From Mycolicibacterium setense (GTDB lineage: Bacteria > Actinomycetota > Actinomycetes > Mycobacteriales > Mycobacteriaceae): 64,000 nucleotides of DNA. The stretch covers positions 62,001 through 126,000 of the forward strand of contig NZ_JTJW01000001.1 of NCBI RefSeq assembly GCF_000805385.1, written 5' to 3'. The translations under genes and the position numbers were made by a program. The notes below the pieces were generated by a model that saw nothing but the letters and a program-made list of their open reading frames with translations, did no database searches and was not told the origin of the DNA. This document shows, in pieces, positions 44,493-55,182 of the stretch (position 1 is the first letter of the stretch; every line of letters starts with the position of its first letter).

Positions 44493-45229
44493 TGTCGGCA
44501 CCAGAGCCGGTAGCGCTGGCCGCCAAGGACATCCACCTGTCGTTCGGGCCGAATGCGGTGCTGCGAGGGGTGGACTTGGATGTGCCCGCCGGCACCACGA
44601 CAGCCATCATCGGACCGTCCGGGTCCGGAAAATCGACGCTGCTGCGTACCCTGAACCGCCTGTACGAACCCAACCGCGGCGACATCCTGCTCGACGGACG
44701 CTCGGTGCTGACCGACAATCCCGACCAGCTGCGCCAGCGCATCGGCATGGTCTTCCAGCAGTTCAACCTGTTCCCCCACAAGACCGTCCTCGACAACGTC
44801 ACCCTTGGCCCGCGCAAGCTCAAGCGGCTGAGTCCCGATCACGCCCGCACCGTCGGACTCGAACAACTGGATCGGGTTGGTCTGCGGCACAAGGCCGATG
44901 TGCGTCCGGCCACGCTGTCGGGCGGTCAGCAACAGCGGGTCGCGATCGCGCGGGCGCTGGCCATGGCCCCACAGGTGATGTTCTTCGACGAGGCCACCTC
45001 GGCGCTGGACCCCGAGCTGGTCAAGGGAATCCTCGAATTGATCGCGGAGCTGGCCGCCGAGGGGATGACGATCCTGGCCGTCACCCACGAGATGGGCTTC
45101 GCGCGTTCCACCGCCGACACGGTGGTGTTCATGGACCACGGCACCGTGGTCGAGTCGGGCGCACCCGACCAGATCTTCGAAGCAGCCGAAACGGATCGGC
45201 TGCGCCGCTTCCTGTCGCAGGTGCTGTGA
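44492..45229 (+). CDS. amino-acid ABC transporter ATPase (GlnQ-like)
   Basis: The protein has 245 residues: Walker A GPSGSGKST, Q-loop VFQQFNLFPHKTV, signature LSGGQQQR, Walker B VMFFDEATSALDPE and the switch His in VTHEMGFAR. The ATG overlaps the last base of the permease stop codon (TGATG). It powers the fused binding-protein/permease encoded just upstream. No third component is needed if the permease forms a homodimer. Confidence 0.95.
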   Translation: MSAPEPVALAAKDIHLSFGPNAVLRGVDLDVPAGTTTAIIGPSGSGKSTLLRTLNRLYEPNRGDILLDGRSVLTDNPDQLRQRIGMVFQQFNLFPHKTVLDNVTLGPRKLKRLSPDHARTVGLEQLDRVGLRHKADVRPATLSGGQQQRVAIARALAMAPQVMFFDEATSALDPELVKGILELIAELAAEGMTILAVTHEMGFARSTADTVVFMDHGTVVESGAPDQIFEAAETDRLRRFLSQVL

Positions 45230-45285
45230 GGGGAACCCTCTGCGCCAAACCCCACAAGCTGACGACCTGGCAGGCTCAGACAGGT

Positions 45286-45300
45286 TAGACTAGCGAATTA
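45286..45300 (+). promoter_or_regulatory. candidate -10 element of a leaderless marR transcript
   Basis: TAGACT at 45286-45291 fits the mycobacterial -10 pattern TANNNT and lies 8 bases before the A of the start codon at 45300. No Shine-Dalgarno sequence is present, so transcription may begin at or next to the start codon, which is common in mycobacteria. Confidence 0.45.
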
Positions 45301-45779
45301 TGGTGGAGCCCGATTCACAGGTCACAGAGCTGGCCGGAGAGCTGCAACGCGTTCTCTCCAAGGTGTTCTCGGTACTGCGCCGTGGCGACACGAACAAGGG
45401 CACTGCCGGGGAGCTCACCCTGGCCCAGCTGTCGATCCTGCTCACCCTGCTCGACCAGGGCCCGATCCGGATGACCGAGCTGGCCGCACGCGAGCGCGTG
45501 CGCACTCCCACGACCACCGTGGCTATCCGCCGGCTGGAGAAGCTCGGCCTGGTAAAGCGCTCCCGCGACCCCTCTGACCTGCGTGCCGTGCTCGTCGAGG
45601 TCACCCCGCGGGGCCTGGTGCAACACCGCGAATCGCTGGCCGCGCGCCGGGCCGATCTGGCCGCGCGCCTGGCCAACCTGAGCCAGGAGGATCTGGCCAC
45701 CCTCGCGGCCGCGCTGGTGCCCTTGGAGCGGCTGGCCGGCCAGAACGATCAGGCCGCCGCCCACGCCAAGTCCGAGTAG
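45300..45779 (+). CDS. MarR-family transcriptional regulator (Rv0042c-like)
   Basis: The protein has 159 residues. The winged helix is standard MarR: LTLAQLSILLTLLDQGPIRM, then TELAARERVRTPTTTVAIRR and LEKLGLVKRSRDPSDLRAVL with the wing. The C-terminal helices ALVPLERLAGQ mediate dimer contact. It lies between the amino-acid transporter and ggH, and is convergent with ggH with 5 bp between the genes. The target is unknown; the relative position near leuS is conserved in M. tuberculosis. Confidence 0.92.
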   Translation: MVEPDSQVTELAGELQRVLSKVFSVLRRGDTNKGTAGELTLAQLSILLTLLDQGPIRMTELAARERVRTPTTTVAIRRLEKLGLVKRSRDPSDLRAVLVEVTPRGLVQHRESLAARRADLAARLANLSQEDLATLAAALVPLERLAGQNDQAAAHAKSE

Positions 45780-45784
45780 CGGCG

Positions 45785-47125
45785 CTAGCCCAACCAGTCC
45801 AGCACCGCGGCCGCGGTCCACGACTGCTGCATGCTGCCCAGCGGCTCCCCCGTGAACGGCTCGTAGTACTCGGCGAATGTCCCGTCACTGGCCTGACGCA
45901 AGCCTTCGCGGCGTAGCGTCGAAGATCGCTCGGCCCAGCCACGCCGGGCAAAACACCACGAGAACAGCCAGGTCATCACCGGCCATACCGGGCCGCGCCA
46001 GTACTCCCGCGACCGGAAGTCCCGCGACACCGGCGAGGTCGACGGGATGAGCGCGTACTTGAGATCCGGGTGCCCGCAGAAGCGAGGACCTTCCAGCAGC
46101 CGCAGCAGGGCGCGTTCACGGTCGTGCGGCAGCCCGCCGCACAGCAGCGGGGCGAACTGCGCGACCGTCTCGGTCGGCACCCACTTCTTCGCGCGGACGT
46201 CGTAATCCCTTGCCGCACCGCTGCGTTCATCGGTGGTCTCGACGACCCCGACCCGGAACCGCTCCGCCCATGAATAGAGATCGCGGACATCGGCGTTCGG
46301 GCGTTTGTACTCCTCCCCGATCTCGGCGAGTACCTGGCAGGCCACCGAGAAGATCGCCGAGACGAACACGTCTTCAACCGCGAAGCTCATCACCTTCGGA
46401 AGCAGATCATCGTCGTAGCGAACAGATTTCATCTCCTCGAGCAGCCACAGGTAGCGGTCATACTCGAGATCGGTCGGCCGCTGCGTGGCATCGGTGATGA
46501 TCGAATTGTCCTCACGCTGATACTCCGGCACAGTCCCGGGAATCACGTTGGCGTAGGCGCTGTCCCAGCGCGGCGAGTTGTCCATGCCGGACTCCCACCC
46601 GTGATACAGCGTGATGCGGCCACGGCCGTCCTGATCGCGCGTCTCGGCCAGCCACCGATGCCAGCGCACCAGATCCGCCCAGCGCCGGTCCAGGAAGCTC
46701 GCCGCCACCGCCCGGGTGGACCGGCCGCGCCTGCGGGCGTGGTCGAGGATGCGCTGCACCGCGATCGCATGCACCGGGGGCTGCGTGATACCGGAGGTGT
46801 GCCGGATCCGCGGCGCGTTGGCGGCCAGAGCCGAGGTGGCCCACCGGGCCGGGCCGGGAAAGTAGCCATCGACCCCGTTGGCGAACACGATGTGCGGGAT
46901 CATCCCGTTGCGCCACTGCGCCGAGAGCAGCGTGTCGAGCTCCACCACGGCACGCTCCACACTCAGCGGAGCCAGCCCGATCGACACGAACGCCGCATCC
47001 CAGCTCCACATGTGCGGATACAGCAACGGCGCGGCAGTCGTCATCACACCCAGGTCGTTGCCGCGCAGCAGGTAGGCGGCGCGCGCGGCGAGCTGGGTGG
47101 GAGCGAAGCTGGGATCGGGTGGCAT
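45785..47125 (-). CDS. ggH: glucosylglycerate hydrolase (GH63)
   Basis: The protein has 446 residues from ATG 47125, exactly the length I recall for the characterised enzyme of M. hassiacum. It hydrolyses 2-O-glucosyl-glycerate, a solute that mycobacteria accumulate under nitrogen limitation, to glucose and glycerate. The (alpha/alpha)6 barrel is covered by LLYPHMWSWDAAFVSIGLAP, QWRNGMIPHIVFANGVDGYF and REYWRGPVWPVMTWLFSWCF. Asp182 in WESGMDNSPRWD and Glu419 in FAEYYEPFTGEP occupy the positions of the catalytic pair. It is divergent from an SDR gene 77 bp away. Confidence 0.92.
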   Translation of the reverse strand: MPPDPSFAPTQLAARAAYLLRGNDLGVMTTAAPLLYPHMWSWDAAFVSIGLAPLSVERAVVELDTLLSAQWRNGMIPHIVFANGVDGYFPGPARWATSALAANAPRIRHTSGITQPPVHAIAVQRILDHARRRGRSTRAVAASFLDRRWADLVRWHRWLAETRDQDGRGRITLYHGWESGMDNSPRWDSAYANVIPGTVPEYQREDNSIITDATQRPTDLEYDRYLWLLEEMKSVRYDDDLLPKVMSFAVEDVFVSAIFSVACQVLAEIGEEYKRPNADVRDLYSWAERFRVGVVETTDERSGAARDYDVRAKKWVPTETVAQFAPLLCGGLPHDRERALLRLLEGPRFCGHPDLKYALIPSTSPVSRDFRSREYWRGPVWPVMTWLFSWCFARRGWAERSSTLRREGLRQASDGTFAEYYEPFTGEPLGSMQQSWTAAAVLDWLG

Positions 47126-47202
47126 CCCTACCATGATGCGACGCCGCGGCCGGGTCCGCAGGACGGCGGCATCCGATTCGGCGTCACAGTAACGTTGCAG
47201 TC

Positions 47203-47895
47203 GTGCCGTCTGCATTGATCACCGGAGCCGCCGGCGGGATCGGTTCGGCCATCGCCGCCGCCCTTGCTCCCACCCACACGCTGTTTCTGGCCGGACGCCC
47301 GTCGGCCCGCCTCGATGCACTCGCCGAACGCCTCGGCGCACCGACCTGGCCGCTGGACCTGACCGACGCCGATTCGATCGAATCGGCGACCGAGGTGCTC
47401 GCCGAACTCGACGTACTGGTGCACAACGCCGGCGTGCTCTACCCGGGCAGCGTCTCCGAATCGATCGCCGAACAGTGGCGGGCATCCTTCGAGGTGAACG
47501 TCACGGGCGCGGTGGCGCTCACCCTGGCCCTGCTACCGGCACTGCGGGCCGCCCGCGGACACGTCGTGTTCATCAATTCCGGTGCTGGACAGAAGGTTTC
47601 GCCAGGAATGGCGTCCTACTCGGCGAGCAAGTTCGCGCTGCGGGCATTCGCGGACTCACTGCGCGCCGACGAACCGTCCCTGCGGGTCACCTCGATCTTC
47701 CCCGGGCGCACCGACACCGAGATGCAGCGCGATCTGGTGGCCTATGAAAACGCGGTGACTGACGGGGACGGCAACAGTGCCGATTACGAACCCGCGAAAT
47801 TCCTCAAGCCCGAGACCGTCGCCGGGCTCGTGGCGACGGCCGTCACCACCCCACCCGACGGCCACGTACACGAAATCGTGGTCCGCCCCGGGTGA
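47203..47895 (+). CDS. short-chain dehydrogenase/reductase
   Basis: The protein has 230 residues from GTG 47203. The cofactor motif ALITGAAGGIG is at the N-terminus, VHNAGV in the middle and the catalytic set is Ser in INSGAG with YSASK. AGRPSARLD suggests NADP(H). It is short and compact, with no membrane segment. It is divergent from ggH and may share its promoter region, but no functional link is evident. A hairpin separates it from the convergent leuS. Confidence 0.9.
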   Translation: MPSALITGAAGGIGSAIAAALAPTHTLFLAGRPSARLDALAERLGAPTWPLDLTDADSIESATEVLAELDVLVHNAGVLYPGSVSESIAEQWRASFEVNVTGAVALTLALLPALRAARGHVVFINSGAGQKVSPGMASYSASKFALRAFADSLRADEPSLRVTSIFPGRTDTEMQRDLVAYENAVTDGDGNSADYEPAKFLKPETVAGLVATAVTTPPDGHVHEIVVRPG

Positions 47896-47941
47896 TTTGT
47901 GTGCGTCCACCGGCGGTCAGCGCCGGTGAACGCACACAAAT
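47895..47941. terminator. long hairpin between convergent SDR and leuS genes
   Basis: ATTTGTGTGCGT pairs with ACGCACACAAAT, and the stem continues inward as CACCGGCG/CGCCGGTG after a single mismatch. It begins on the last base of the SDR stop codon and ends 3 bases before the leuS stop codon, so it can end transcription from both sides. Confidence 0.85.
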
Positions 47942-47944
47942 GGC

Positions 47945-50818
47945 TCAGACGACGAGGTTGACCAGCCGGCCGGGCACCACGATGACCTTCTTGGGCGTAG
48001 CGCCGTCGAGGAAGGCCTGCACCTTCTCGTCGGCCAGCGCCGCGGCCTCCAGCCCAGCTCGGTCCAGATCGGCGGCCACCGTGATCTTGCCCCGCACCTT
48101 GCCGTTGACCTGGACCGGGAACTCGACGGTGTCGTCAACCAGATACTGCGGATCGGCCACCGGGAACGGACCGTGCGCCAGCGAGGTCTCGTGGCCCAAC
48201 CGCTTCCACAACTCCTCGGCCAGGTGCGGTGCCAGCGGGGCGACCATGAGCACCAGCGGTTCGATCGCGGCCCGGGCCGACACACCCTCCTTGGTCAGGT
48301 GGTTGGTGTACTCGATCAGTTTCGCGGCCGCGGTGTTGTTGCGAAGTGCCGCATAGTCTTCGGTCACCCCGGCGATGGTGCGGTGCAGGATCTTCAACGT
48401 GTCGGTGTCGAGAGCCTCATGCTCGGCCGTGCCGGTTGCACCGGTGTTCTCGTCGACCACCACGCGCCACACCCGCTGCAGGAAGCGGTGCGCACCGACG
48501 ACGTCCTTGGTGGCCCACGGCCGCGACGCTTCCAGCGGGCCCATGGACATCTCGTAGACCCGCAGCGTGTCCGCGCCGTACTCGTCGCAGATCTCGTCGG
48601 GCGAGACGGAGTTCTTCAGGCTCTTGCCGATCTTGCCGAACTCCTGGTTGACCTCTATTTCCCCGTCGGGGCCGGGCCAGAAGAACTTTCCATCGCGCTC
48701 GACCACTTCGGCTGCGGGCACGTAGCTGCCGCGGGCGTCGGTGTAGGCGAAGGCCTGGATGTAGCCCTGGTTGACCAGACGGCGGTACGGCTCGCTCGAG
48801 CTGACGTGGCCCAGGTCGAAGAGCACCTTGTGCCAGAACCGCGAGTACAGCAGGTGCAGCACCGCGTGCTCGACACCGCCGACGTACAGGTCGACGCCGC
48901 CCGGATCGTTCGGCCCGTGCTCAGCCGGTCGAGGGCCCATCCAATAGGCCTCGTTCTCCTTGGCACACAGCTCTTCCGAGTTGTGCGGGTCGGTGTAGCG
49001 CAGCTCGTACCAGGAGCTGCCCGCCCACTGCGGCATCACGTTGGTGTCGCGGGTGTAGGTCTGCAGCCCGTCACCCAGGTCCAGCTCGACGTGCACCCAT
49101 TCGGTGGCCTTGCCCAGCGGCGGCGACGGCTCGCTGTCGGCGTCGTCGGGGTCGAACGACACCGGTGAATAGTCCGGTACATCGGGAAGTTCCACCGGCA
49201 GAGCCGATTCCGGCAGCGGATGGGCGCGGCCGTCGGCGTCGTAGACGATGGGGAACGGCTCACCCCAGTACCGCTGCCGGGCGAACAGCCAGTCCCGCAG
49301 CTTGTATTCGATGCGGGCGCGGCCGCGGCCGTCGGCTTCGAGGTGTTCGATGACCCTCGCCTTGGCTTCGGCGACCGACAATCCGTTCAGGTAGCCGGAG
49401 TTCACCATGGTGCCGTCGCCGTTGTAGGCAGCCTCGGTGATGTCGCCGCCGGAGACCACCTCGATGATCGGCAGGCCGAACTCTCCTGCGAAGTCCCAGT
49501 CCCTTTGGTCACCACCGGGCACCGCCATGATGGCACCGGTGCCGTAACCGGCCAGCACATAATCGGCGATGAACACCGGAATCTGCCGGCCGTCAACCGG
49601 ATTGGTGGCGTAGGCACCCAGGAACACACCGGTCTTGGTCTTGTTCTCCTGGCGCTCCAGATCCGACTTGGCGGCGATGCCGGCCCGGTAGGCGGCGACG
49701 GCCTCGGCCGGAGTCGACGCACCGAAGGTCCACCGCGAGTCGGTGCCCTCGGGCCACGAATCGGCCACCAGTGCGTCCACCAGAGCGTGCTCGGGAGCCA
49801 GCACCAGATAGGTGGCGCCGAACAAGGTGTCCGGGCGGGTGGTGAACACCTCGACATCGCCTGCCGCGGTGGCAAACTCGACCGAGGCTCCGGTAGACCG
49901 GCCGATCCAGTTGCGCTGCATGGTCTTGACCTTGTCCGGCCAGTCCAGCACATCCAGGTCGTCCAGCAGCCGGTCGGAGTAGGCGGTGATACGCATCATC
50001 CACTGCCGCAGGCGCTTCCGGAACACCGGGAAGTTACCGCGATCGCTGCGACCGTCGGCGGTGACCTCCTCGTTGGCCAGTACGGTGCCCAGCCCCGGGC
50101 ACCAGTTCACCATCGAGTCGGCGTGGTAGACCAAGCGGTAGTCGTCCACCACGTCGGCCCGCTCGGCCTCCGACAATTCGGCCCACACCCTACCGTCGTC
50201 GAGAGTGCGTGCCCCGGAGTCGAATTCGGCCACCAACTCACTGATGGGCCGGGCCTTCTCGGCCGCGGTGTCGAACCAGGCGTTGTAGATCTGCAAGAAG
50301 ATCCACTGCGTCCACTTGTAGAAGTCGACATCGGTGGTGGCGAAGCTGCGCCGCGTGTCATGGCCCAACCCCAGCCGGCCCAACTGGCGGCGGAAGTTGA
50401 CGATGTTGGCCTCGGTACGCGTGCGGGGGTGCGTCCCGGTCTGCACGGCGTACTGCTCGGCAGGCAGGCCGAACGCGTCGAAGCCCAGCGCGTGCAGCAC
50501 GTTGCGTCCGGTCATCCGGAAATAGCGGGCGTAGACATCGGTGGCGATATAGCCCAGCGGGTGCCCGACGTGCAGGCCCTCACCCGATGGGTACGGGAAC
50601 ATGTCCTGGACGAACATCTTGTCGGCGGGCACGGCGGAGCCGTCTTGCGGTGCCAGCGAGCCCACCGGGTTGTCCACGTTGAAGGTGCCCAGCGCCTGCC
50701 ACCGCTCCTGCCAGGTGCGCTCGATCTGGCCCGCAAGCTCCGCGGTATATCGGTGCCGAGGGGTATCCGTTTCCGGGCCAGACTGCCCTGACTGCGTGGT
50801 GGCGGCGGGTTCGATCAC
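47945..50818 (-). CDS. leuS: leucyl-tRNA synthetase
   Basis: The protein has 957 residues. The class I signature HIGH is present as HVGH ([16 protein letters not shown]) and KMSKS as [10 protein letters not shown]. The editing (CP1) domain includes [20 protein letters not shown] and [20 protein letters not shown] with the conserved Thr-rich and Asp residues. It charges tRNA-Leu. Start GTG 50818. The first 30 residues are a low-complexity extension ([16 protein letters not shown]). It is divergent from the mtc28 homologue with a 210-bp gap. Confidence 0.98.
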   Translation of the reverse strand: MIEPAATTQSGQSGPETDTPRHRYTAELAGQIERTWQERWQALGTFNVDNPVGSLAPQDGSAVPADKMFVQDMFPYPSGEGLHVGHPLGYIATDVYARYFRMTGRNVLHALGFDAFGLPAEQYAVQTGTHPRTRTEANIVNFRRQLGRLGLGHDTRRSFATTDVDFYKWTQWIFLQIYNAWFDTAAEKARPISELVAEFDSGARTLDDGRVWAELSEAERADVVDDYRLVYHADSMVNWCPGLGTVLANEEVTADGRSDRGNFPVFRKRLRQWMMRITAYSDRLLDDLDVLDWPDKVKTMQRNWIGRSTGASVEFATAAGDVEVFTTRPDTLFGATYLVLAPEHALVDALVADSWPEGTDSRWTFGASTPAEAVAAYRAGIAAKSDLERQENKTKTGVFLGAYATNPVDGRQIPVFIADYVLAGYGTGAIMAVPGGDQRDWDFAGEFGLPIIEVVSGGDITEAAYNGDGTMVNSGYLNGLSVAEAKARVIEHLEADGRGRARIEYKLRDWLFARQRYWGEPFPIVYDADGRAHPLPESALPVELPDVPDYSPVSFDPDDADSEPSPPLGKATEWVHVELDLGDGLQTYTRDTNVMPQWAGSSWYELRYTDPHNSEELCAKENEAYWMGPRPAEHGPNDPGGVDLYVGGVEHAVLHLLYSRFWHKVLFDLGHVSSSEPYRRLVNQGYIQAFAYTDARGSYVPAAEVVERDGKFFWPGPDGEIEVNQEFGKIGKSLKNSVSPDEICDEYGADTLRVYEMSMGPLEASRPWATKDVVGAHRFLQRVWRVVVDENTGATGTAEHEALDTDTLKILHRTIAGVTEDYAALRNNTAAAKLIEYTNHLTKEGVSARAAIEPLVLMVAPLAPHLAEELWKRLGHETSLAHGPFPVADPQYLVDDTVEFPVQVNGKVRGKITVAADLDRAGLEAAALADEKVQAFLDGATPKKVIVVPGRLVNLVV

Positions 50819-51028
50819 GCCGTTCAGGGTATAAGGCCACGGTTTGAGCAGCTCACCGCCGTCTCACGATCCCCCAAGGGCACGGCTTGGTATCGGTTGC
50901 GTCGCGGCACTGTCAGGGCTTGGTTCCAGGTCGATTGCGCTGCTGGTGGCGGGCACGATCCCGTGGATAGTCTCAGCGCCTAGTGACGAGGTTGCCCTGG
51001 TTAGGGCACGGTTTGGAAGGAACCATTG
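50819..51028. other. divergent intergenic region between leuS and mtc28
   Basis: The 210 bases carry no convincing gene. GGAAGGAA just before 51029 is the ribosome binding site of the mtc28 homologue. I looked for a leuS T-box leader on the minus strand and found neither the antiterminator core TGGNACC nor a terminator stem. Confidence 0.5.
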
Positions 51029-51964
51029 ATGATCGAGTTGGCCAGCCGGTGGCGGGTGCTGGCAGCAGGCACGGCCGTCGGCGTCGCCGCGGTTGTCGGC
51101 CTCGCCGGTCAGACCGCCTCAGCCGAACCCCTCCTGCCGGCTCCCAGCGTTCCCGGCCCGGTGACCGTGACCCAGACCGTCACCGTCGCGCCCGGCGCGG
51201 CCCCCGTCGCAGCAGCGGCTGCCCCGGCGGCCCCGGCCGCTCCCGTCGTACCCGGCGCGGCCGTCGTACCCGGCGCGGCAGCCGTCCCTGCACCCGCACC
51301 CGCAGCCGCGCCCGCGGTCGCGGCGCCGGTCCGGACCATCACCCCTGCCTCCTCAGGCACCCTCGCCGAGTTCTTCAAGAGCAAGGGTGTGAAGATGGAG
51401 CCTCAGGTCAGCCGCGATTTCAAGGCCCTGAGCATCGTCCTGCCGCTGCCGTCGGGCTGGACCAATGTGCCCGACCCCAACGTGCCCGACGCGTTCGCGG
51501 TGATCGCCGACCGCTCCAGCACGGACCTCTACACGCCCAACGCGCAAGTGGTCGTCTACAAGCTTGTCGGCAATTTCGACCCGGTCGAAGCCATCAGTCA
51601 CGGCTACGTCGACACCCAGCAGCTGCAGAGCTGGCGCCCGACCGACATGGCCATGGGTGACTTCAACGGTTTCCCGTCGGCATTCATCGAAGGTAGCTAC
51701 CTGTCGGGCAGCCAGATGCTCAACACCTCCCGCAGGCACATCCTGGCCAATGCCGGGCCCGATCACTATCTGGTGTCGCTGTCGGTGAACTCGTCGGCGG
51801 CCAACCAGGGTGTTTCCGCGGCTGCCGACGCCGCCGATGCGATCGTGTCCGGGTTCAAGGTCAGTGCCCCGGCCCCGGCCGCGGCACCCCCGCCAGCTAC
51901 CCCGGCACCCCCCGCACCCGCCCCGGCACCGGGTTTGCCCCAGCTCCTGGGCCTGCAGCGCTGA
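51029..51964 (+). CDS. mtc28: secreted Pro/Ala-rich LpqN/LpqT-family antigen (Rv0040c/MTC28-like)
   Basis: The protein has 311 residues. The signal peptide ends at ASA-EP near residue 32. A low-complexity Ala/Pro/Val region follows (about 40-105), including repeated PVVPGAAVVPGAA. The folded LpqN-type domain starts near residue 110: SGTLAEFFKSKGVKMEPQ, LPSGWTNVPDPNVPDAFAVI, YLSGSQMLNTSRRHIL. It ends in another Pro/Ala tail. M. tuberculosis MTC28 is an exported immunodominant protein. LpqN domains bind cell-envelope factors; the exact partner here is unknown. Confidence 0.85.
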   Translation: MIELASRWRVLAAGTAVGVAAVVGLAGQTASAEPLLPAPSVPGPVTVTQTVTVAPGAAPVAAAAAPAAPAAPVVPGAAVVPGAAAVPAPAPAAAPAVAAPVRTITPASSGTLAEFFKSKGVKMEPQVSRDFKALSIVLPLPSGWTNVPDPNVPDAFAVIADRSSTDLYTPNAQVVVYKLVGNFDPVEAISHGYVDTQQLQSWRPTDMAMGDFNGFPSAFIEGSYLSGSQMLNTSRRHILANAGPDHYLVSLSVNSSAANQGVSAAADAADAIVSGFKVSAPAPAAAPPPATPAPPAPAPAPGLPQLLGLQR

Positions 51965-52022
51965 ATCACCGCGGCCAAACCCGACCTCGCGCCACCGATC
52001 GACGCCTCGTATTGTGTGGCGC

Positions 52023-52373
52023 ATGCTGATCGCCGCGCTGCTGTGTTTGAGCGCCGCCGTCATCGTCGGCGTGTTCGGGCTGTGGTTGTTGAGCAGACCT
52101 CGCACCGGCGATCCCGTGCGCTCGGTGTTGAGGGCTGTGGCCCCGACCCAACTGGCCGCCGCGGTGATGCTCGCCGCCGGTGGCGCCGCCGCCCTGGCCG
52201 CCGCACCCCACACCGGCCTGATGGTCGTCATGGTGTGCATCATCGGCGCCATCGCCACCGTGGCCGCCGGCTGCTGGCAGAGCGCCAAGGCCGTGGCAGG
52301 AGCAGAGGCAGCGGCCGAATCCAGCGCGGGGTGCGCCGGCGCCTGTGCCAGCTGCACGCTGTCTTGTAAGTAG
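52023..52373 (+). CDS. small membrane protein with Cys-rich tail (Rv0039c-like)
   Basis: The protein has 116 residues from ATG 52023 with three hydrophobic segments (LIAALLCLSAAVIVGVFGLW, QLAAAVMLAAGGAAALAA, GLMVVMVCIIGAIATVAAGC). The last 15 residues hold four Cys (GCAGACASCTLSC), which could bind metal or form disulfides. There is no known function. It is convergent with the YqgE gene. Confidence 0.7.
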   Translation: MLIAALLCLSAAVIVGVFGLWLLSRPRTGDPVRSVLRAVAPTQLAAAVMLAAGGAAALAAAPHTGLMVVMVCIIGAIATVAAGCWQSAKAVAGAEAAAESSAGCAGACASCTLSCK

Positions 52374-52384
52374 CCCGCGAGCCG

Positions 52385-52990
52385 CTAGTTGCGGCTGACG
52401 TCGATCGGGTGGGTCGCCAATAGCGACATCGGCAACGGCTGACGGCGCAGCACCCGGCCCCACAGGTCGATCCGAGGCTCGATCAGCACGTCGGACGGCA
52501 GCGCCGAGAGCACCATCCAGTCATCGCGTTCGATCTCGCCGTCGAGTTGGCCGATGGTCCAGCCGGAGTATCCGGCGAATATCCGCACGCCCTCGATGAC
52601 CGGGGCCAGCGTGTCCGGATCGGCATCGAGATCGACCATCACCACGCGGCCCTGCACGTGTCGCAGCCCCGGAACGCCGTCGGCCTGCATCCCGACCCTC
52701 AGGGTCGCCAGGCACAACGCCGAGTCCCGTTTGACCGGGCCACCGATGAACATGGTCTTCGGTTTGGCGGTGAGCTTCGCCCACTGCGGCAGCACGTTGT
52801 AGACCGCTGTCTCACTGGCCCGGTTCAACACCACACCGAGGGTTCCGCCGGCGTTGTGCTCGACGATGTAGATGACGCTGCGCCGGAAGGTCGGCTCCAG
52901 CAGATCGGTGTTGGCCAGCAGCAGTGTGCCCGGTCGTACCCGGTGCGCCGCAGGCGCGATGAAATCCTCCGGATCTTCTGAGTGCGCCAC
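52385..52990 (-). CDS. YqgE/AlgH-family protein (DUF179, Rv0038-like)
   Basis: The protein has 201 residues from GTG 52990, matching the M. tuberculosis protein in length. DUF179 features are [51 protein letters not shown] and [17 protein letters not shown]. The fold is known but the molecular function is not. It is convergent with the Rv0039c-like gene, with 11 bp between stop codons, and divergent from the MFS gene. Confidence 0.92.
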   Translation of the reverse strand: MAHSEDPEDFIAPAAHRVRPGTLLLANTDLLEPTFRRSVIYIVEHNAGGTLGVVLNRASETAVYNVLPQWAKLTAKPKTMFIGGPVKRDSALCLATLRVGMQADGVPGLRHVQGRVVMVDLDADPDTLAPVIEGVRIFAGYSGWTIGQLDGEIERDDWMVLSALPSDVLIEPRIDLWGRVLRRQPLPMSLLATHPIDVSRN

Positions 52991-53078
52991 TTCTACATCA
53001 TGGCACCGCAATTGCCGAGACGTGGCTAACAACCCCGGGCGCGGTCCGATTTCGGCGCACCTTTGTACTGTTGATCGG

Positions 53079-54374
53079 GTGGTTCACGCTCGCGCTGCCC
53101 GTGCTCTGTGGCACTCGTTGCGCGGCATGACCGAATTCCGGCGACTGCTGGAGTTGCGCGCGGTCAGCCAGTTCGGTGACGGCCTGTTCCAGGCGGGCCT
53201 GGCCGGCGCGATCCTGTTCAATCCGGAGCGCCAGGCCGAACCATGGCAGATCGCCGCGGCGTTCGCCGTGATGTTCCTGCCGTACTCGGTGCTGGGCCCG
53301 TTCGCCGGAGCCCTGCTGGACCGCTGGGACCGCCGCCTGGTCCTCATCGGCGCCAACCTGGGCCGGCTGATCGTGGTGCTGCTGGTGGGCGCGCTCCTGG
53401 CGTTCGGCGTCGGTGACATGGCGATCCTGTGCTGCGCGCTGATCGTCAACGGGTTGACGCGGTTCGTCTCCTCAGGCCTGTCGGCCTCGCTGCCCGATGT
53501 GGTGCCGAACGACCGTGTGGTGACGATGAACTCGGTGGCCACCGCCGTCGGCGCGCTGGCAGCCTTTCTCGGTGCCGACTTCATGCTGGTGCCACGCAAG
53601 CTGTTCGGCGCCGACGACACCGGCGCCTCGGTGGTCATGTTCATCGTCGCCCTGCCGGTGGCGCTGGCGCTGTGGTTGTCGGTGCGATTCGGCCCGCACG
53701 TGCTGGGCCCGCACGAGAGCAAGCGCGCCATCCACGGCTCGGTGGCCTACGCGGTGGCCACCGGTTGGGTACACGGCATCCGGACGGTGTGGGCCGTCCC
53801 TCCTGTCGCGGGCACCCTGGCCGGACTGGCCGCGCACCGCATGGCCTTCGGGATCAACTCCCTACTGGTACTGGTGATCGTCCGGCACAGCGACAACCCC
53901 GATGTGACCGGGCTGGGCCTCGGCACCGCGGTGCTTTTCGTGGCCGCCGGCGGCGTCGGACAGTTCCTGGCCACGGTCGCGGCCCCGGCCGTGATCGGCC
54001 GGTTCGGCCGCTACGCCACCGCCAACGGCGCGCTGTGCCTGGCCGTGCTGATCCAGCTGATGGCGATCGGGCTGCACGTGCCGGTGATGCTGGTCTGTGG
54101 CTTCATGCTCGGCGCCGCCGGACAGCTGGTGAAACTATGCGCGGATTCGGCGATGCAGCTCGATGTCGACGACGCGCTGCGCGGTCACGTGTTCACCGTG
54201 CAGGACGCGCTGTTCTGGATGTCGTTCGTCGCCGCGATCGCCGCGGCGGCCGCGGTGATTCCCGCCGACGGGCAGTCACCGGCGCTGGTGGTGGCCGGCG
54301 CCGCGGCCTATCTGGTGGGGCTCGGGCTCCATGCCACGGTGGCTTCCCCGAAGCGGGCGTCACCCCCGGTCTAG
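53079..54374 (+). CDS. MFS-type membrane transporter (Rv0037c-like)
   Basis: The protein has 431 residues from GTG 53079 with about 11-12 hydrophobic segments. The loop between helices 2 and 3 reads [18 protein letters not shown], the major facilitator signature. No substrate can be named; relatives are listed as macrolide or drug exporters. The Rv0036c-like gene starts 10 bp downstream, so they are probably cotranscribed, as in M. tuberculosis. Confidence 0.88.
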   Translation: MVHARAARALWHSLRGMTEFRRLLELRAVSQFGDGLFQAGLAGAILFNPERQAEPWQIAAAFAVMFLPYSVLGPFAGALLDRWDRRLVLIGANLGRLIVVLLVGALLAFGVGDMAILCCALIVNGLTRFVSSGLSASLPDVVPNDRVVTMNSVATAVGALAAFLGADFMLVPRKLFGADDTGASVVMFIVALPVALALWLSVRFGPHVLGPHESKRAIHGSVAYAVATGWVHGIRTVWAVPPVAGTLAGLAAHRMAFGINSLLVLVIVRHSDNPDVTGLGLGTAVLFVAAGGVGQFLATVAAPAVIGRFGRYATANGALCLAVLIQLMAIGLHVPVMLVCGFMLGAAGQLVKLCADSAMQLDVDDALRGHVFTVQDALFWMSFVAAIAAAAAVIPADGQSPALVVAGAAAYLVGLGLHATVASPKRASPPV

Positions 54375-54384
54375 GCTGACCGCC

Positions 54385-55161
54385 ATGGTGAGCGCCGAGC
54401 CGATCGTTGCCGACTTGTCCGCCGAGAGCGACGAACTCGATGCCCTGGTGGCCGATCTGTCACCCGAACGCTGGGCCACCCCCACGCCCGCCCCCGGCTG
54501 GACCATCGCCCATCAGATCGCGCACCTGTTGTGGACCGATCGGGTGTCGGTCATCGCGATCACCGACCAAGCCGGTTTCGATGCGGTGCTCGCCGAGGCG
54601 ATGCAGAACCCGACCGGATTCGTCGACGCCGGGGCGGAGGAACTCGCCCTGACCCCACCAGCGGATCTCCTGGCCGACTGGCGCGCCACCCGCGCGCGAT
54701 TGCACACCGAACTCGTGAACGTGGCCGAGGGCCGCAAGCTGCCCTGGTTCGGCCCGCCGATGAGCGCGACATCGATGGCCACCGCCCGCATGATGGAGAC
54801 CTGGGCGCACGGCCTGGACGTGGCCGACGCACTCGGGGTGCGCAGACCCGCCACCGCGCGGCTGCGGTCGATCGCCCACATCGGGGTCCGCACAAGGGAT
54901 TACGCGTTCACCGTGCACGGGCTGACACCCCCGGCCGACCCGTTCCGGGTGGAGCTGGCCGCGCCCGACGGCTCGTTGTGGGAATGGGGACCGCAGGACG
55001 CGCCGCAACGGGTGACGGGCTCTGCCGAGGACTTCTGCATGCTGGTGACCCAGCGGCGGGCACCCTCGGACCTCGATGTGACGGCGGTTGGCGACGACGC
55101 CGCCAAGTGGCTGACCATCGCGCAGGCCTTCGCCGGGCCGCCGGGCGCTGGCCGGGGCTGA
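54385..55161 (+). CDS. mycothiol-dependent maleylpyruvate isomerase-family protein (Rv0036c-like, DinB fold)
   Basis: The protein has 258 residues. The four-helix DinB-type metal-binding domain shows [20 protein letters not shown] and [16 protein letters not shown], giving His, Glu and His ligands, as in mycothiol transferases (TIGR03084 family). The C-terminal part ([19 protein letters not shown]) is the SCP-like extension. It may conjugate or isomerise a small electrophile using mycothiol; the substrate is unknown. ATG 54385 is 10 bp after the MFS gene. Confidence 0.87.
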   Translation: MVSAEPIVADLSAESDELDALVADLSPERWATPTPAPGWTIAHQIAHLLWTDRVSVIAITDQAGFDAVLAEAMQNPTGFVDAGAEELALTPPADLLADWRATRARLHTELVNVAEGRKLPWFGPPMSATSMATARMMETWAHGLDVADALGVRRPATARLRSIAHIGVRTRDYAFTVHGLTPPADPFRVELAAPDGSLWEWGPQDAPQRVTGSAEDFCMLVTQRRAPSDLDVTAVGDDAAKWLTIAQAFAGPPGAGRG

Positions 55162-55182
55162 GCACTCGACTAGCAAGATTCG

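Noticed and set aside
50819..51028. Possible T-box leader of leuS
   Set aside because: Neither the TGGNACC antiterminator core nor a terminator stem is visible on the minus strand.
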